Shown: positions 10,250 to 21,349 of the stretch, in pieces
How positions within the stretch are numbered: position 1 is the stretch's first letter
Layout of the letters: each line of letters begins with the position of its first letter
Source: Ceratothoa steindachneri
Lineage: Eukaryota; Arthropoda; Malacostraca; Isopoda; Cymothoidae
Direction: 5' to 3'
Length of the DNA: 64,000 nucleotides
Assembly (NCBI GenBank): GCA_963969495.1
Contig: OZ018326.1
Coordinates: 150,007,806-150,071,805 of the forward strand
Program-made: the position numbers and the translations under genes
The notes under the pieces: generated by a model
Databases searched by the model: none
Seen by the model: only the letters and a program-made list of their open reading frames with translations
What the model was told of the DNA's origin: nothing

Positions 10250-12560
10250 GTTCGTCTGATTTTACTTTCGTCCGGCTACTTTGAAAATGTTGTTTACTAG
10301 TCCTCTCATGATCTATCTCGAGCTTCCTCATTATCTCTTTACCTACTAAAGTAGCCGACTTCGCTACTTTTTGGGGGCCTCTTCCTTAACGATCATGTTG
10401 ATAGGCTTCAGATTGCTGGCCGGATTGCAGATGTTCTAGAGGGAGATAGCGTCTGTATGAGATCCAAAACGTTGCTTTATTTTGTACGTTCTAGAGAGTT
10501 AATTTCCTTGGTTTTGATAGGGTACGTTTTGGTACTACCTGCGAGATAGGGTGGACCTCACAAGCATGAGGAAGAATTTTGTTTATTGCTTGGATTCAGC
10601 AGCTTCCTGAATCTGTACAATTTGCCAAGTTGCTGTTTTACAAGTGCCATACTTTCTTCTATGTGCAATACTTTACCAATTATTGACTATTTTAGTCTTA
10701 ATATTTTTTTAGAGGTGTTATACGCGTATTCCTCTCTGTTTATTATAATATGATCCGCCTTTTTAAGATTATGGAAATAATTTTAAACTTCTCTGTATTG
10801 GTTCTAATTTTACACTTTTTTCGTAGTTATAGATTCTATTTTCCTTGTCGTTCTTAATGTAAGCATAATGCGTGATGTACTAACTGGTGAAATGATTTGC
10901 GTCATATCGTCCGCAAACTGAATTCTGGTCGTCTGTTCGTTGTGGGGGGGACGGGGAGTTGGAAGGTGATATTGAATAAGGAAAGCGCTTCGTGATAGAC
11001 ATCTGCGCTTGAGGATACCCTATTTAAATTTTAATGTCGCCCCTGTTAGTTATATTTTGAGATGATTTCTCCTCGATGGCTAAAAGAAATGGATAGGAAT
11101 CTAATGAATTGATCTGGTATACCTATTCTCGTCAATTTGCCTTTCAGTCATTCACGCCAACCCTTATGATGGCCTGTTTGACATCGCGGTCTACTATATC
11201 AATTCTGTGGTTTAATGCTTTGGTCTGAACCAATCTGCTCGTAAAGATAGCCAAATCAACCCTTCTTCGTCTCTGCTTTCTGCACTCATATTGTTGTGTT
11301 GTATAGTTCATTCGTGTTGAGCTATTCCACCAGCCGTCGGTGTATTAGTTATTCCAATATTGTTCCAATAATGTTGAGTAGGTATTTTGGGAATAAATTC
11401 TATAGTTCTTTATGGGGATTTTCGAGATTAGAGGTAAAAATCCTTTTATATATTTTTAATATATATAGTGAGGAAATATCCTATTGCTCAGGTGCGTTAA
11501 AGGTGTCTGTTATAGTCTGTGTGACAGGGCAGGAGGTATGAGTAGTTAAGTTTATTTACTTCAAATGGGCCAGCTGCTTTACGTTTTAACGAATTTATTG
11601 TGGATTTCACTTTATATACTGTAATTTTTACTATATGTGGTTTTTTGTTACCTTTTCCTTCAGGGACACTTGTAAGTGTATAGGTTAATGTGAGTTTCTC
11701 CTTGAGTTCCTGCATAAGTTCATCTCGATTTCTGCGTCGTACAAAAAGACATTTTCAACTCTTCTGATGATAAATTTCGCTTCCCAGTGTAACCTGAAAA
11801 CTGTTACGATATAGAATGGCTTTCTTTTATTTGCTATTAGTAGTTTATTTCTTGCTTGCTGGGAGAGGTCTCTGTAGTTTTGCACCATGCCCGACAAACC
11901 TCTTTTTACTTATATCTACTTCCACTGAAGTTACAACTTCATCTTATCTTCTTGTGCTTCACTCTTTGACTATTATAGTGAGCTGCACCTGAAGATAAAG
12001 TTTCCTTTGATGTATTGCATTGTTTGTTCCTTTTTTAGTTTAATTTATGTGTAGTATTTGTCTCACTCTGTACTTATCTTCAATATCTAAATTGTGCGAG
12101 GTAGTGTGTTTAATACTTTAGAAGGCGTGTTTTCTGTCACCATTGTGTATTTTTCTATAATTCTATTCATTTCTTGATTTATTTTGTCTGTAACTTTCTC
12201 CACTAGGTTAATGGTTTGTAGTTCATATTGACCACCTTTGTATAGTTCCCTATTGACTCTTTGGCAATCTTTTATTTTTGGGACTTTTATTGCGATTAGA
12301 TTAACAGATATTGTTATTTTTCTACTCTTGAGGTCGGAAAGTACTGGTGTGGTGCTATGTTGGTGTTCCAATTAAATGTTGGGTGGGGTTTTTTAGAACT
12401 ATGTATGCCTGGGCTGTTGCTACAAGAAGAACGGACTAAAAGAACGATAGAAACAAAATCAGCTTTATGGAAACGTATGAGTGAAAAAGGCAAAATTTGC
12501 CACAAAGACAAATCTGAAGAGCCGGAGAACAAAATCAAAAGCCTAGTTCTTTCACCGAGA
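10250..12560 (-). pseudogene. Decayed jockey-type non-LTR retrotransposon (EN end, RT, C-terminus)
   Basis: A LINE polyprotein relic read in pieces on the minus strand. From 5' to 3': a likely end of the apurinic endonuclease (about 12540-12090); an RT-N stretch KVKSTINSLKRKAAGP (about 11580-11620), matching the conserved '...KAPG.DG' start of LINE RTs; a region resembling the 'G.PQG' motif (GYPQAQ, about 11000); the catalytic motif FADD (plus-strand bases 10906-10917) followed by the thumb-like ADHIIINREEY (about 10750) and GKLYRFRKLL (about 10600). Many stops and frameshifts are present, so it is inactive. Order and spacing fit jockey/BS-like elements without RNase H. It differs from the intact LINE at 20.8 kb, which has YVDD and an RNase H. 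The precise ends, tail and target duplication were not found. Confidence 0.7.
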
Positions 12561-13337
12561 GAACTCGGAATTCTTATTGCTTTTTATAACAAACATTTTT
12601 CTACTTTTCTTAGGGCGCGATTTTTGATCTAGCATGACAAACAAGTTTATTTACCCTTGCGAGCGATGCTCTTTGCTGCCCACACCAAGTTATATTGTCT
12701 GGTATTTTTTTTATCATACTCATCCTCTCCTGCAATGACTTCACTCTATGTAATACACTAAATTTTGTTGTTTGCTTCCCTCAGCTACACTTCAAGGGAT
12801 GTTCTATAAAATAAGTTTAATAAGTCTTTGTTTACTAAGGTACATAAAAGAGAAACGTGAAATTTTAAATTATTAAATTTGCTTATATTTTAGGTCTTTA
12901 TCAAACTTTTCTTTTCAATAGTTATAAAGTTATATTTTTTTAGGACAACGTAATTCTGTTTAAGGATTGAAATATTTCAGTAACACGAAAGAATGTCAAT
13001 GGACTCTCCCTATGCTCCTCCTTTTGTAATAGCTTCCCTTTCTTTTCAAGAGAAGAGTTGCTAAGTTGATTTCCTGTTGGAGTTTAAACTTTACACCGTC
13101 CGTTTTTCAACGGTAGGTTCATGATTGTTTGGTAACATGTTAGCAAAAGTGCCGTGGCTAAAGAAAAATCTTAAGCTAAATTAGGAACCAACTAACCATA
13201 TTTCTATGTATTTAAAAAAATAATATTACTACAAATAATAGTTAATTTCCAACCTCTATTTTTATAAACTCTAAGAGTATCTATTAGCAATGAATACGTC
13301 AATGTCATTCAAATTCCGCGATTAAAATTGGCATATA
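12561..13337. other. AT-rich non-coding stretch
   Basis: Nothing supported between the decayed LINE and the Tc1-type element. A TA dinucleotide at 13338-13339 forms the left target duplication of the next element. Confidence 0.4.
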
Positions 13338-13339
13338 TA

Positions 13340-14747
13340 CAGTGGCGGCAACAAAAAAAGTGACATTTAATATTGGCAACAGAAATCGATACACAAAATC
13401 GTTTTCACGATTTTACTTGCCAACTAGCCAATGAAAAGGTGCGGGGCTTATGCCGCAAGTGGACGACTCTCCTGAGCTAAGACAAGAGAACTGCGCTTTA
13501 CTGGAACTCAGTGTCTCGTTTGAGCTCGTACAGTTAGGCTTTAGTGTATGGCACTCCAGCGTGCTGATTTCCTGCATTCGTGCCTACATTTGACGTGCTA
13601 TAACTTCTGTGCAAATGGATACAATGAGGCGGAAAAAGCTTTCTATGACAGAGAAAAGCCGTGCCTTGACCCTATTAGAGCAGGGAAAGTCTTTTATTGA
13701 TGTAGCAGCAGATTTAGGAACCTCAAAAAATACGATTCATCGCCTAAAACGGGCAGCTGAGTTATTGCCACCAGGTACCATACCAAAGATGAAGGAGGGC
13801 ATTGGTGCAGCTAGGAAGACATCTCCAAGGACTGATAATATCCTAAGGCGTGAAGTGATGTCAGACCCTTCTGTAACCTCCGCTTCAATCAAGAAAAAAC
13901 ACCCAGACCTCCTCCAGAACGTCGCCCTCAGGACCATCCGTCATTGCTTACAGAAGGACTTATGCCTACCGGCTCGCCGCGCTGCCAAGAAGCCACTTCT
14001 TACCAAGACTATGAAGATGAAAAGGCTCAATTTGTGCAAGACCTATAAACATTGGACAGCTGCCCATTGGAAGAAGGTTATGTTCAGTGATTAAAACACC
14101 TTTAGGCTGGTCAGAGGAGAGTCAAAGATCGTGCGTCGTCCCAGCAATGTGTCTCGGTATAAACCAAAATATACCGTGAAAACTGTGAAGCACCCTGATA
14201 GTGTGATGGTGTGTGGTGCCTTTAGTGGAAACAAGGGCAGAGGGGTCTGTACTTCCTTCCCAAGAATGTAACCATGAGGGGGACTAACTATCTGGAAGTT
14301 TTGAGGCAGCACATGCTGCCATTTTGGGAAATTCATCAGTGTGAATTTTTCATGCATGATGGTGCCCCTGCTCACAGGTCCCAGTTAGTGAAAAGGTTCT
14401 TCAATGATACTAATATTAGTGTTTTGGAGTGGCCTGGTAATTCCCCGGACCTAAATCCTATTGAGAATGCTTGGAATCTGATGAAAACCAAAGTTCAAGA
14501 GCCAGCACTCGGCAGCATCGAGGATCTGATAGAATCACTGAAGAAGATCTGGGTTACGATCGACCCCACCTACTTCGCAAACCTTACTGAATCAATGCCC
14601 AATCGACTCAGGATGATCATCAAGTGCAAGGGCAACATGACCAAGTATTAACTTTCATGAAATATTCATAATAAAATATGTAAGTTACATTTTTCTGTTT
14701 CATTTTCTCTGAATTGTCACATGTCACTTTTTTTGTTGCCGCCACTG
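13340..14747 (+). mobile_element. Tc1-type DNA transposon, 1408 bp, perfect 27-bp TIRs, TA target duplication
   Basis: The left terminus (13340-13366) begins CAGTGGCGGCAACA and the right terminus (14721-14747) is its exact 27-base reverse complement, including a run of seven A/T. Both ends are flanked by TA (13338-13339 and 14748-14749), the target duplication of Tc1/mariner elements. The interior holds one transposase gene in the plus direction with two inactivating lesions. Perfect termini suggest a fairly young insertion, or recent mobilisation by a source of active enzyme. Confidence 0.95.
13609..14651 (+). pseudogene. Tc1-type (DD34E) transposase, broken
   Basis: Cut-and-paste transposase that binds the TIRs and inserts at TA. 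The ATG at 13609 opens MQMDTMRRKKLSMTEKSRAL; a helix-turn-helix region follows (residues ~10-60), then the second DNA-binding part ending AAKKPLLTK. The catalytic block starts with MFSD (first aspartate, codon 14089-14091), but the next codon is TAA (14092-14094), a premature stop. A one-base loss near 14236-14250 moves the frame. The rest reads on as NVTMRGTNYLEV..., then HDGAPAH (second aspartate, about 14355) and PDLNPIENAW with the glutamate 34 residues after that aspartate (DD34E). It ends NMTKY at 14651. Apart from these breaks the length and motif order are those of a full Tc1 transposase. Close relatives are common in fish and arthropods, where horizontal transfer is well established; transfer here is not tested. 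Confidence 0.92.
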
Positions 14748-14863
14748 TATAGCTCTTTATATCCTGAATAGGTTTATTTAATTCATAAATTGTAAAACAA
14801 GTCATTTTTTTTACCCAGACTCTTTACCTTGCTGCTAGATTAAATAATATTAAGCATCCTTTC

Positions 14864-15024
14864 TTATTCCCTTTCTAAGTTTAAAAACCGACTTTTAATG
14901 AATTTCGGAGAACTTATCCACGAGCTCAAACCAGACATTAAAGCAAATATAAGGCAAATCGAAAGATGTGAAACGAAAATCACGAATGCAAAATTAGCCG
15001 TCGCTTTCAAATAAACTTGTTACG
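14864..15024 (+). repeat. Left pseudo-LTR of Penelope-like element
   Basis: Direct repeat of 16860-17003 with scattered substitutions and an extra internal CGAGCTCAAACCAGACATTA-like stretch near 14920-14940. Confidence 0.75.
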
Positions 15025-15034
15025 GTAAAATATT

Positions 15035-16649
15035 TTGCCCAACTTTATATATATACCACACCACGACCGGCGTGACCTCCGTCATCGCCAAATTTGCCTC
15101 AAGAAAGCCGCCCTCATCAAACTACAAAGAAAACTCAAAGAGCTCCAGCAAAAATGGAAAGAAAACAACGTACCCCCTGAACTAAAAAATATCATCGAAC
15201 AAAAACTTGCGCAAATCTTACGCCAACATAAAACAGCTACCCACATGCGGACCCTAAAGAAACTAGCTAAAATAAATAGAAGCCCCCTAAAACTCCTTGA
15301 TACTCCCAAAAGCTACTTAAACCTCTCCGAATGCCCCCTAACTCCAGATCAAGAAGACTTCCTCAACCTTTGGATCAATTGCCACTACTTCTCTAAACTT
15401 AAGGAACATCAGAAGTAAGTAAACATTAAAACTCTCCTCCACGACATACACAAACTGAAAGATGAGCAAAAAATCACAAGAAAACCCAACTTTGCCCCAG
15501 AGCTCCTCGCTAAAGCAGGAAAAATCAAAGGTAACTTTAAGTTCAAGGTTCTTACTACTCGCCTCATCCAAGGCGCTAAACAACTTAAAAATACCCTCAC
15601 AATTCCCATTGGAAAAGCAGACAGTGCAGGAATCTTCGTTATTATACCTCCTGAAAAGCACCTCACAAATATGGACCCCATACTCAATGATCAGACTAAA
15701 TTTTAAAAAAAATACAAGGAACCCAATCGATGATATAAAAAAGAAAGTTAACAAACAGCCAGGAAACCTCAAAATTAGACAACTAACTTACATTTATTGA
15801 CACTTTAACTACTATAAACAATGACAAGGTTACCACGAAAGTATAGGTTAAAACCACCAATCCTAGCCTCGGCATTAATGCAGAAAGGGAATGTCCAGAA
15901 TGATGAAAAAAAAGCGTAATTAACGCTTATAATAATCGTGCCTTCAGCACTGCTATACTTAGAAAGCTACACACAATTAGAATGAGAGAGCCACCAAAGT
16001 ACTCGTGAATAATGGATTTAGCAACCACGAGGTACAGAAAGCTATCAAGAAGAAAATGGACCAATTTTACTTCAAAGAACAACACAAAGAACAACAGAGA
16101 AAATAACATAAAACTGTTCTACAAGAATACGATAAGCACGAAGTAGCGACGAACCAATGAAAGGAAATTTTTAACCGATCCATAGAGCCTACAAATAAAG
16201 AACAGAAAATAATACCCTCATCATGAAAAATAGTCAGAAGCCCATAACTGGAACTAAACAAACGACACACCTAATACTTAAGTATAAATGCAATCTAGGA
16301 GACAGTTTGCTCCTCCCCCCACTCATATATTGGAATAACAGAATCTAAACTATCAAAAAGAGTGACCTAACGCCTAAGTAATGTCGCGCCCCAAAACTAT
16401 ACACTTCAAAACCATGGAACTATGCTCGACAGAAGAATGTTAGAAGAAAACACCAAACAACTTTTTCTAGAAACATTCAGATACAAGAAAAACAACCTAC
16501 GCATAACATTCAATTCAATTCAAACAGAATACTACCAAGCGGCAAAATTAGGAGCCAAACCAAGAGGGATACCTAATCTCTCCTCCTCTATCAAGACCCT
16601 TCATCGCCTTGAATGTAATCAAGAATTTGACCTGTGTTTCTCAAGCTAA
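15035..16649 (+). pseudogene. Penelope-like RT plus GIY-YIG endonuclease, decayed
   Basis: Penelope-like elements encode one protein with a telomerase-like RT and usually a C-terminal GIY-YIG nuclease. The first frame (15035-15418) is basic and contains CPLTPDQEDFLNLWINCHYF. The next part reads LLHDIHKLKDEQKITRKP and then IGKADSAGIFVII...MDPILNDQTKF (about 15608-15705), matching the conserved 'adKs..fVil......m..iL.D..kf' RT entry block. After a gap with no RT catalytic core come TKVLVNNGFSNHEVQKAIKK (about 15990-16050), a C-terminal RT-side block, a relic YKC...YIG-like stretch (about 16282-16345) and MLDRRMLEENTKQLFLETF (16422 onwards), as in the nuclease end. The missing YxDD region and several stops show inactivity. 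The nuclease reading is weaker than the RT reading. Confidence 0.7.
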
Positions 16650-16794
16650 CCCTCCCGACCTTGTCCTAACATTCTCATAGGTTCGTCAGTATGTTTACAA
16701 TAGCAGATCTCCCAGTTCGTTTGTAGATTTTTTGTAAATTCATTAATATATAAACCACTGTTTGCTCTTTTTACTTGTATATTTATTTTAATCT

Positions 16795-16824
16795 CTGAAT
16801 ATGGTACAAGTGTATCGAAAGGCG
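16795..16824 (+). ncRNA. Hammerhead-ribozyme-like relic at Penelope 3' end
   Basis: CTGAATA, then a short stem (GGTAC AAGT GTATC with one imperfect pair), then GAAA. The hammerhead core is CUGANGA-stem II-GAAA. Here the base corresponding to the core G is T, so cleavage is unlikely. Penelope-like elements are known to carry hammerhead motifs. A better-preserved example is at 41890-41935. Confidence 0.4.
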
Positions 16825-16859
16825 TAAGATAAATAGCTTTTTACTAAATGAATCTTTAC

Positions 16860-17002
16860 TTATTCCCTTTCTAAGATTAAAAACCAACTTTTAATGAATT
16901 TCGGAGCACTTATCCATATAAGCAAATATAAAGCAAATTGAAAGATGTGAAAAGAAAATCCCGAAAGCGAAATTAGCCGTCGCTTTCAACAAAACTTGTT
17001 AC

Positions 17003-17003
<1 letters not shown>
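16860..17003 (+). repeat. Right pseudo-LTR of Penelope-like element
   Basis: Partner of 14864-15024; ends AAACTTGTTACG immediately before the AT tract. Confidence 0.75.

Positions 17004-17004
<1 letters not shown>

Positions 17005-17053
<49 letters not shown>
17005..17053. repeat. (AT)n microsatellite
   Basis: About 48 bases of alternating AT directly abutting the right pseudo-LTR. Confidence 0.98.
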
Positions 17054-17057
<4 letters not shown>

Positions 17058-17229
17058 GTATCTCTTAGAGAAAATTGTAAGTGAAAGTGAAAAGATGACA
17101 ACGCAAATATGTAAAAATCTGGGCCCATCACAGAAAATGACAACTTTAATTTTTCTTCATCTTATGACTCCTATCCGTGATGTGTCTGTAAACTTTCGTT
17201 CATATGAAAGTCTTAGGCTGAAGATATAT

Positions 17230-17574
17230 TTACATATATGGACAAGCTCTTTTAAATGTGTTTTTTGATTTGATATTTCGAGTGTCAATTTTGAATTTAC
17301 TATCAAATATTAACATATTGAAAAGGATAAATAAAATGATAGGAAGGAAATATATTGTTTCCTTTATTTTTAACATTTTCGAATGTTTCTTACCACATGG
17401 TGTAGAAAATGATGATTTACAAAGGGTTCCTATGTCTACATACCACATTCGATATTCTGTTCGGCCTTTGATAAATAAGGGCCCGCGATAGCCCACAAAA
17501 CATCTGCCCTTTCTTAATAAGTGCATGACATTTAACAGTCTTAAATATTTTGGCTCTTTGTCTTCCAACTCCTG
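17230..17574 (-). CDS. Unassigned 112-residue frame, possibly spurious
   Basis: I do not recognise this frame. Its first 70 residues have protein-like composition (DKEPKYLRLLNVMHLLRKG, then GRCFVGYRGPLFIKGRTEYR), while the C-terminal part is a hydrophobic, asparagine/lysine-rich stretch typical of AT-rich chance frames. The frame opens with TTG rather than ATG; the first ATG is about 14 codons in. ATAATCAG just upstream on the coding strand could be a splice acceptor, which would make the first part an exon, but no partner exon is apparent. Weak evidence for a real gene. Confidence 0.15.
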   Translation of the reverse strand, partial: QELEDKEPKYLRLLNVMHLLRKGRCFVGYRGPLFIKGRTEYRMWYVDIGTLCKSSFSTPCGKKHSKMLKIKETIYFLPIILFILFNMLIFDSKFKIDTRNIKSKNTFKRACPYM

Positions 17575-19175
17575 ATTATAGCAAAATATTTTAGGAATAA
17601 ATTAACCAAATTTAAATAATTAATTTTGTACAGAATACAGAAAAATATAAATACTAACCAGAATTTTAAAGAGTCCACAGAATAAAATATAATTTGTGCA
17701 TAGAGTAGTACTGAACTTTATTTATAATTTCATTTTATTAAAGCGAAAACTAACAAGTGTATCTCGCCTATGAATTTTTTTAACGTTATGCAACTGTAAA
17801 TGAAATTAATTATAGCGCATTTTATTGATAATAAATACAAATAAAAGTATTTTGAAGGGTAAGAAATTTTAGTTTATCACATCTTTCTAAGCTAATATTG
17901 ATTTATTCCTCTTACATTGGAAGGATAATTAAGCGTGATGCTCCATATCTAGTAGTGTTCTTAGGAATAAATATAAGGTACGTTCTCTGCTTCAAGATCT
18001 TCCATTTGGATAGCGACGTTAAATAATTATTTTTAAAAGAGATAAAAGGACGGAGGAGTTAGACTGAAGATTTCAGATGTGTAAAATTGGAAATGAATTA
18101 CAACTATGTAAACTGTTGATGTTAGATAGGTTTTATTAAAAAAACACTGAGAAAATCCAAATCAACCATGATGATTTTATTGTGCTCGTGTAATTTGCTC
18201 CAAATCAAAGAGACCAAACGTCGTTGAGGCTGCGATATGACAGGCAGCTATTATTTTATGTATTTCCAATCTAGGACAATTAAAGTGGTGATTCATATTT
18301 TTTATTTATATACATTAGTTGACATAAGTAATTAATCTCTGTGATAGGAAGCAAGAATACACTACCTATAAACCTGATCTAAACCTGACCGTCCGATGCT
18401 CTATATGAACGGAGATGCAAGATCAGGAATCTAGTCTGGGGTTCGTTGGGTTCTGCCCATATTTTAAGGCTGTACACAAATTCCAACTTTCCCATCAAAT
18501 TTGATATCTATATCTACGTCTTGTCTACTAATTTTATTTCAACCTTATGTCAATGATGCCGGGCAATAAATATTCACCCAATGAATATCGAGGGTATGAT
18601 CCTGCTCCTCTGAATATCCAGCCTACAAAAGAAAACTGTGATGTAGCGCCCATTGCAAGGTGGATTAGAATGAACAATGAAGCCTCAGAAATGAGTGTCA
18701 TAAAAATCATATGAAGTCTTGCGATGGGCACGCAAATAATTATGCACATACAAATAATCTTAAAAGTGTATAGCAATCTCCGTAAATTATATATAACATT
18801 TTTGTAAAATAATAATGTATAGCTTTCGACCATGTAAATAATAAGGCTAAGGTGCATTGCAGGGCGGAATAGGTTCAACAATGAAACCTCACAAATGAGT
18901 ATCATGTGAATTCTATACATATTTGTAACAGTCACACGAATGAGCATTGAAATACTATACCATCCGGTAATAAATAATTAATGTAAGACAAAAAATACTG
19001 GTTAATAATAAAAAAGTGTAATTTAATTATCTATGTATCAATGCCAAGCAGAATATTTTGTAATAAGGTAAGTGAAATCGTTTTGCTCCCACACGAACGG
19101 ATGAACACTCATACGTTAGGATACATATGCGAGCCGAAGGTCTGACGGCAGAGATTAGGCGGTGGAAACAGCTGG
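17575..19175. other. AT-rich non-coding stretch with a degenerate duplication
   Basis: Two related segments, 18645-18735 and 18851-18945, share GCATTGCA(A/G)GG.GGA.TAG..T..ACAATGAA.CCTCA.AAATGAGT, a decayed tandem duplication about 205 bp apart. The 137-residue minus frame across it has no known domain. Confidence 0.45.
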
Positions 19176-19183
19176 GTACACAT
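19176..19183. repeat. 8-bp target-site duplication (left), GTACACAT
   Basis: Identical to 29164-29171, immediately outside the left terminus of the unnamed DNA transposon. Confidence 0.85.
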
Positions 19184-20090
19184 TAGGGTGTTATTTTTTC
19201 AGCTTTCTAAAAATAAAATTGTGTAGCAAAATATTTGTGCCTTTTCATGCTCATGTAGTGCATTGCTATTTTCTCTCAAATGCAGGATGAGACATTGGAT
19301 TACTCCATTTCAGTGAAATTTTAGGACATTTTATTAGTCCCTAGCTTTTGCACAACATATTATACGGGCGTTATAAACAGCTCAATTCATGTTGCAACTC
19401 GTATGCACGGTGTCAGTATGACGTGCGCGCCACTCGAGTTACGAGTCGGTCTGCTTCCAGTTTTTATGCAAGATAGTAGTGTTCACTCCCTTTCACTTCT
19501 AGCCCTTTTCTCTGACGGATACCTCATTCAATCATATTAAGTATTTCATAAATATTATATAATGAAGGCTGGTATTATTTCTTGAAATATTATTCGAAAG
19601 TACATTTTTAATTACACTAATTTTGCATCTCTGATTAAAAAGTAAAACTTAGAATGGTTCATAAAATTATCTATGTTTCACATTATTTTCAGATGGTAAA
19701 ACAATTTTTAAAATTAAAGACAAGAAGTTATTGATCACATTTGAGTCTTCTAGTTGGTAACGAAAGGCGCTTCTTGTATCAGAACTTCCAACCGTGAGAG
19801 ACATGTTAAGATTGGGAATTTTTCTTCGTGACCAAAACTTCCGAGAAAAAAGAAACTATACTAATAAAGATTTCGTAAATGACATGAAAGATCTGCTTCT
19901 GCATCAATGAAAAAAAGCTAATAACCCTTTCAAACCTCCTGTGATTAATCAGCATTGCAGCATTACACTGAAACTTACTAAATTGGGGCACAAGCAATTG
20001 ATACATCACTTGTAAGAGGAAATTTTTCAAACAAAAACGAATCCTTCAAACAATCATTTTGACATCCTAAACTGCAAGTGCACAATACAA

Positions 20091-20804
20091 ATGTGTTCTA
20101 GAGATAGTTGTTCTACCACAGGTAAAAAGGGAAACCACCCTCACATTGATTGTATCTGTCCTGGTCAGAAAAAGATTCCCATTCTAGAATTGTCCTTCGT
20201 AAATACTCAGAGGACGAAGAAAGCAGCTAAAGCTAGTATGAAGATTGGCTCAATTGGCTTTGCAGAAACAAAGAATTAGACTGACGCAGCTAAAAGAGTA
20301 AAAGAAATCGGAGAAAAGGAACAGAGAAATAAAACTAAAATAGATGAAATTACCCGGCGAGAAGAAGAAATTTGCGAAGAAATAGACTAGTTCTATGTTA
20401 GTTCTTCAGGAGAACAATATGCAACATCGGGTAATAGTAGTTATGAGGATCTTGCCGAACCTTCAACAAAAATTTAAGTATATCACAAAGGATATTTCAA
20501 ACATTGCCTTAGCTAGTATTCGCAATCATACTGGACTTCGGGAAACTTTGGAAATTGCCACGGCTGCTTGGATCGATGCAGGGTTTATCAACCAAGAGGA
20601 TGCATCGTTGGTGATCGACCACAATAAACTTAGATGGGCACAAAAAAAATCATTAAGAAAATGTCCAATCAGCGAGAGAAAGAACTGAAAGAAGGAGAGT
20701 GCTCATGTTTCTCGTTCGATGGAAGAATATAGGTAACAAAAGTTATGATAGAAGTAGAAGCAGCTCATAGGAAGTTTCCTAGTCTCATTAAGGAGGAACA
20801 CTAC
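20091..20804 (+). pseudogene. Unnamed transposon protein, N-terminal part (interrupted by LINE)
   Basis: First portion of the presumed transposase of the 19.2-29.2 kb transposon, broken by stops and frameshifts. An opening frame (20091-20280) has cysteines and a basic, serine-rich stretch, followed in frame by a charged coiled-coil-like run (KEIGEKEQRNKTKIDEITRR). A second frame contains LRETLEIATAAWIDAGFINQ and EDASLVIDHNKLRWAQKK (about 20537-20650). A third ends GECSCFSFDGRI (about 20697-20730) and runs into the LINE insertion point. With the LINE and one target duplication removed, the frame is open across the junction (EEHYS before, VCSELDGRF after), which proves that this and 27788-28939 are one gene. 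Function as a transposase is inferred from the element's termini. Confidence 0.65.
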
Positions 20805-20817
20805 TCCGTTTGCTCCG
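20805..20817. repeat. 13-bp target-site duplication (left) of the LINE
   Basis: TCCGTTTGCTCCG, identical to 27775-27787 directly after the poly(A) tail. Confidence 0.95.
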
Positions 20818-21349
20818 CCCCGTAAGGGGCGCGGCGATTTGCCATCCTGGCCGCCGTGCTGACGGGATCCAGCGCTCCGTCCGGCCCCAGCTTAGCCTCT
20901 CTTCCTTCCTTCAGATAGCCCGATTTCTCCCCTACCTCGTCGCTTTTCATACAACCTCTCCCACAACTTTCTCTGGTCAGCCTCTAATTTCACAGGGTAG
21001 AATGCTGACCTTCTTCTCAAGCCAGCCACCCCGGATCGGGGCTGAGGGGGGGAGGGGACATTGTTCCCTAACCCCTCAGCTCCGGTTCGGGATGGGTTTT
21101 TTTTAACAACCTGCTTCATCCCCACCCACATCTTCCTCACATCCCTTTTCCTCTCCTCTTCACAACCTATATTTTTTACGCCGTGTCCAAGGTGGAGCCG
21201 CCATGCCGAAGGACTGCCAGGCCACCAGGCGGGAGGGGTGGTCCCGAATGGCGGCGCCTGGCTCTGCCGGGCTTGTAAGCACCTCTCGCAGTGCGGGCAA
21301 CTGCGAGAGGTGATGAGCTATTGCGTCCCGTAATCAAAAGAGGGTCACC
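20818..21349 (+). promoter_or_regulatory. LINE 5' UTR, probable internal promoter
   Basis: Non-coding leader from the insertion junction to the ORF1 ATG. LINEs must carry their promoter inside the transcribed unit, so promoter activity is expected here, but I see no decisive TATA or initiator. A strong hairpin lies at 21280-21312. Confidence 0.5.
21280..21312 (+). promoter_or_regulatory. 13-bp perfect stem-loop 37 bases before the ORF1 start
   Basis: CACCTCTCGCAGT (21280-21292) and ACTGCGAGAGGTG (21300-21312) are exact reverse complements with a 7-base loop GCGGGCA. The stem is GC-rich and ends shortly before the ORF1 start codon at 21350, so it could regulate scanning or package the RNA. 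The role is inference. Confidence 0.8.

Larger units (their letters stand above)
14864..17003 (+). mobile_element. Penelope-like element between direct pseudo-LTRs
   Basis: Two direct repeats, 14864-15024 and 16860-17003, share TTATTCCCTTTCTAAG...TTTAATGAATTTCGGAG... and ...TAGCCGTCGCTTTCAA..AAACTTGTTACG. The second lacks about 17 bases present in the first. They bracket a broken RT/GIY-YIG coding region. Penelope-like elements are known for such direct repeats (pseudo-LTRs). A TA-rich run follows each copy, and the right one abuts an (AT)n tract. Confidence 0.75.

Noticed and set aside
10348..10374. Terminator-like hairpin AAAGTAGC/GCTACTTT followed by T-run
   Set aside because: Lies within a decayed LINE in eukaryotic DNA; an intrinsic bacterial terminator has no meaning here.
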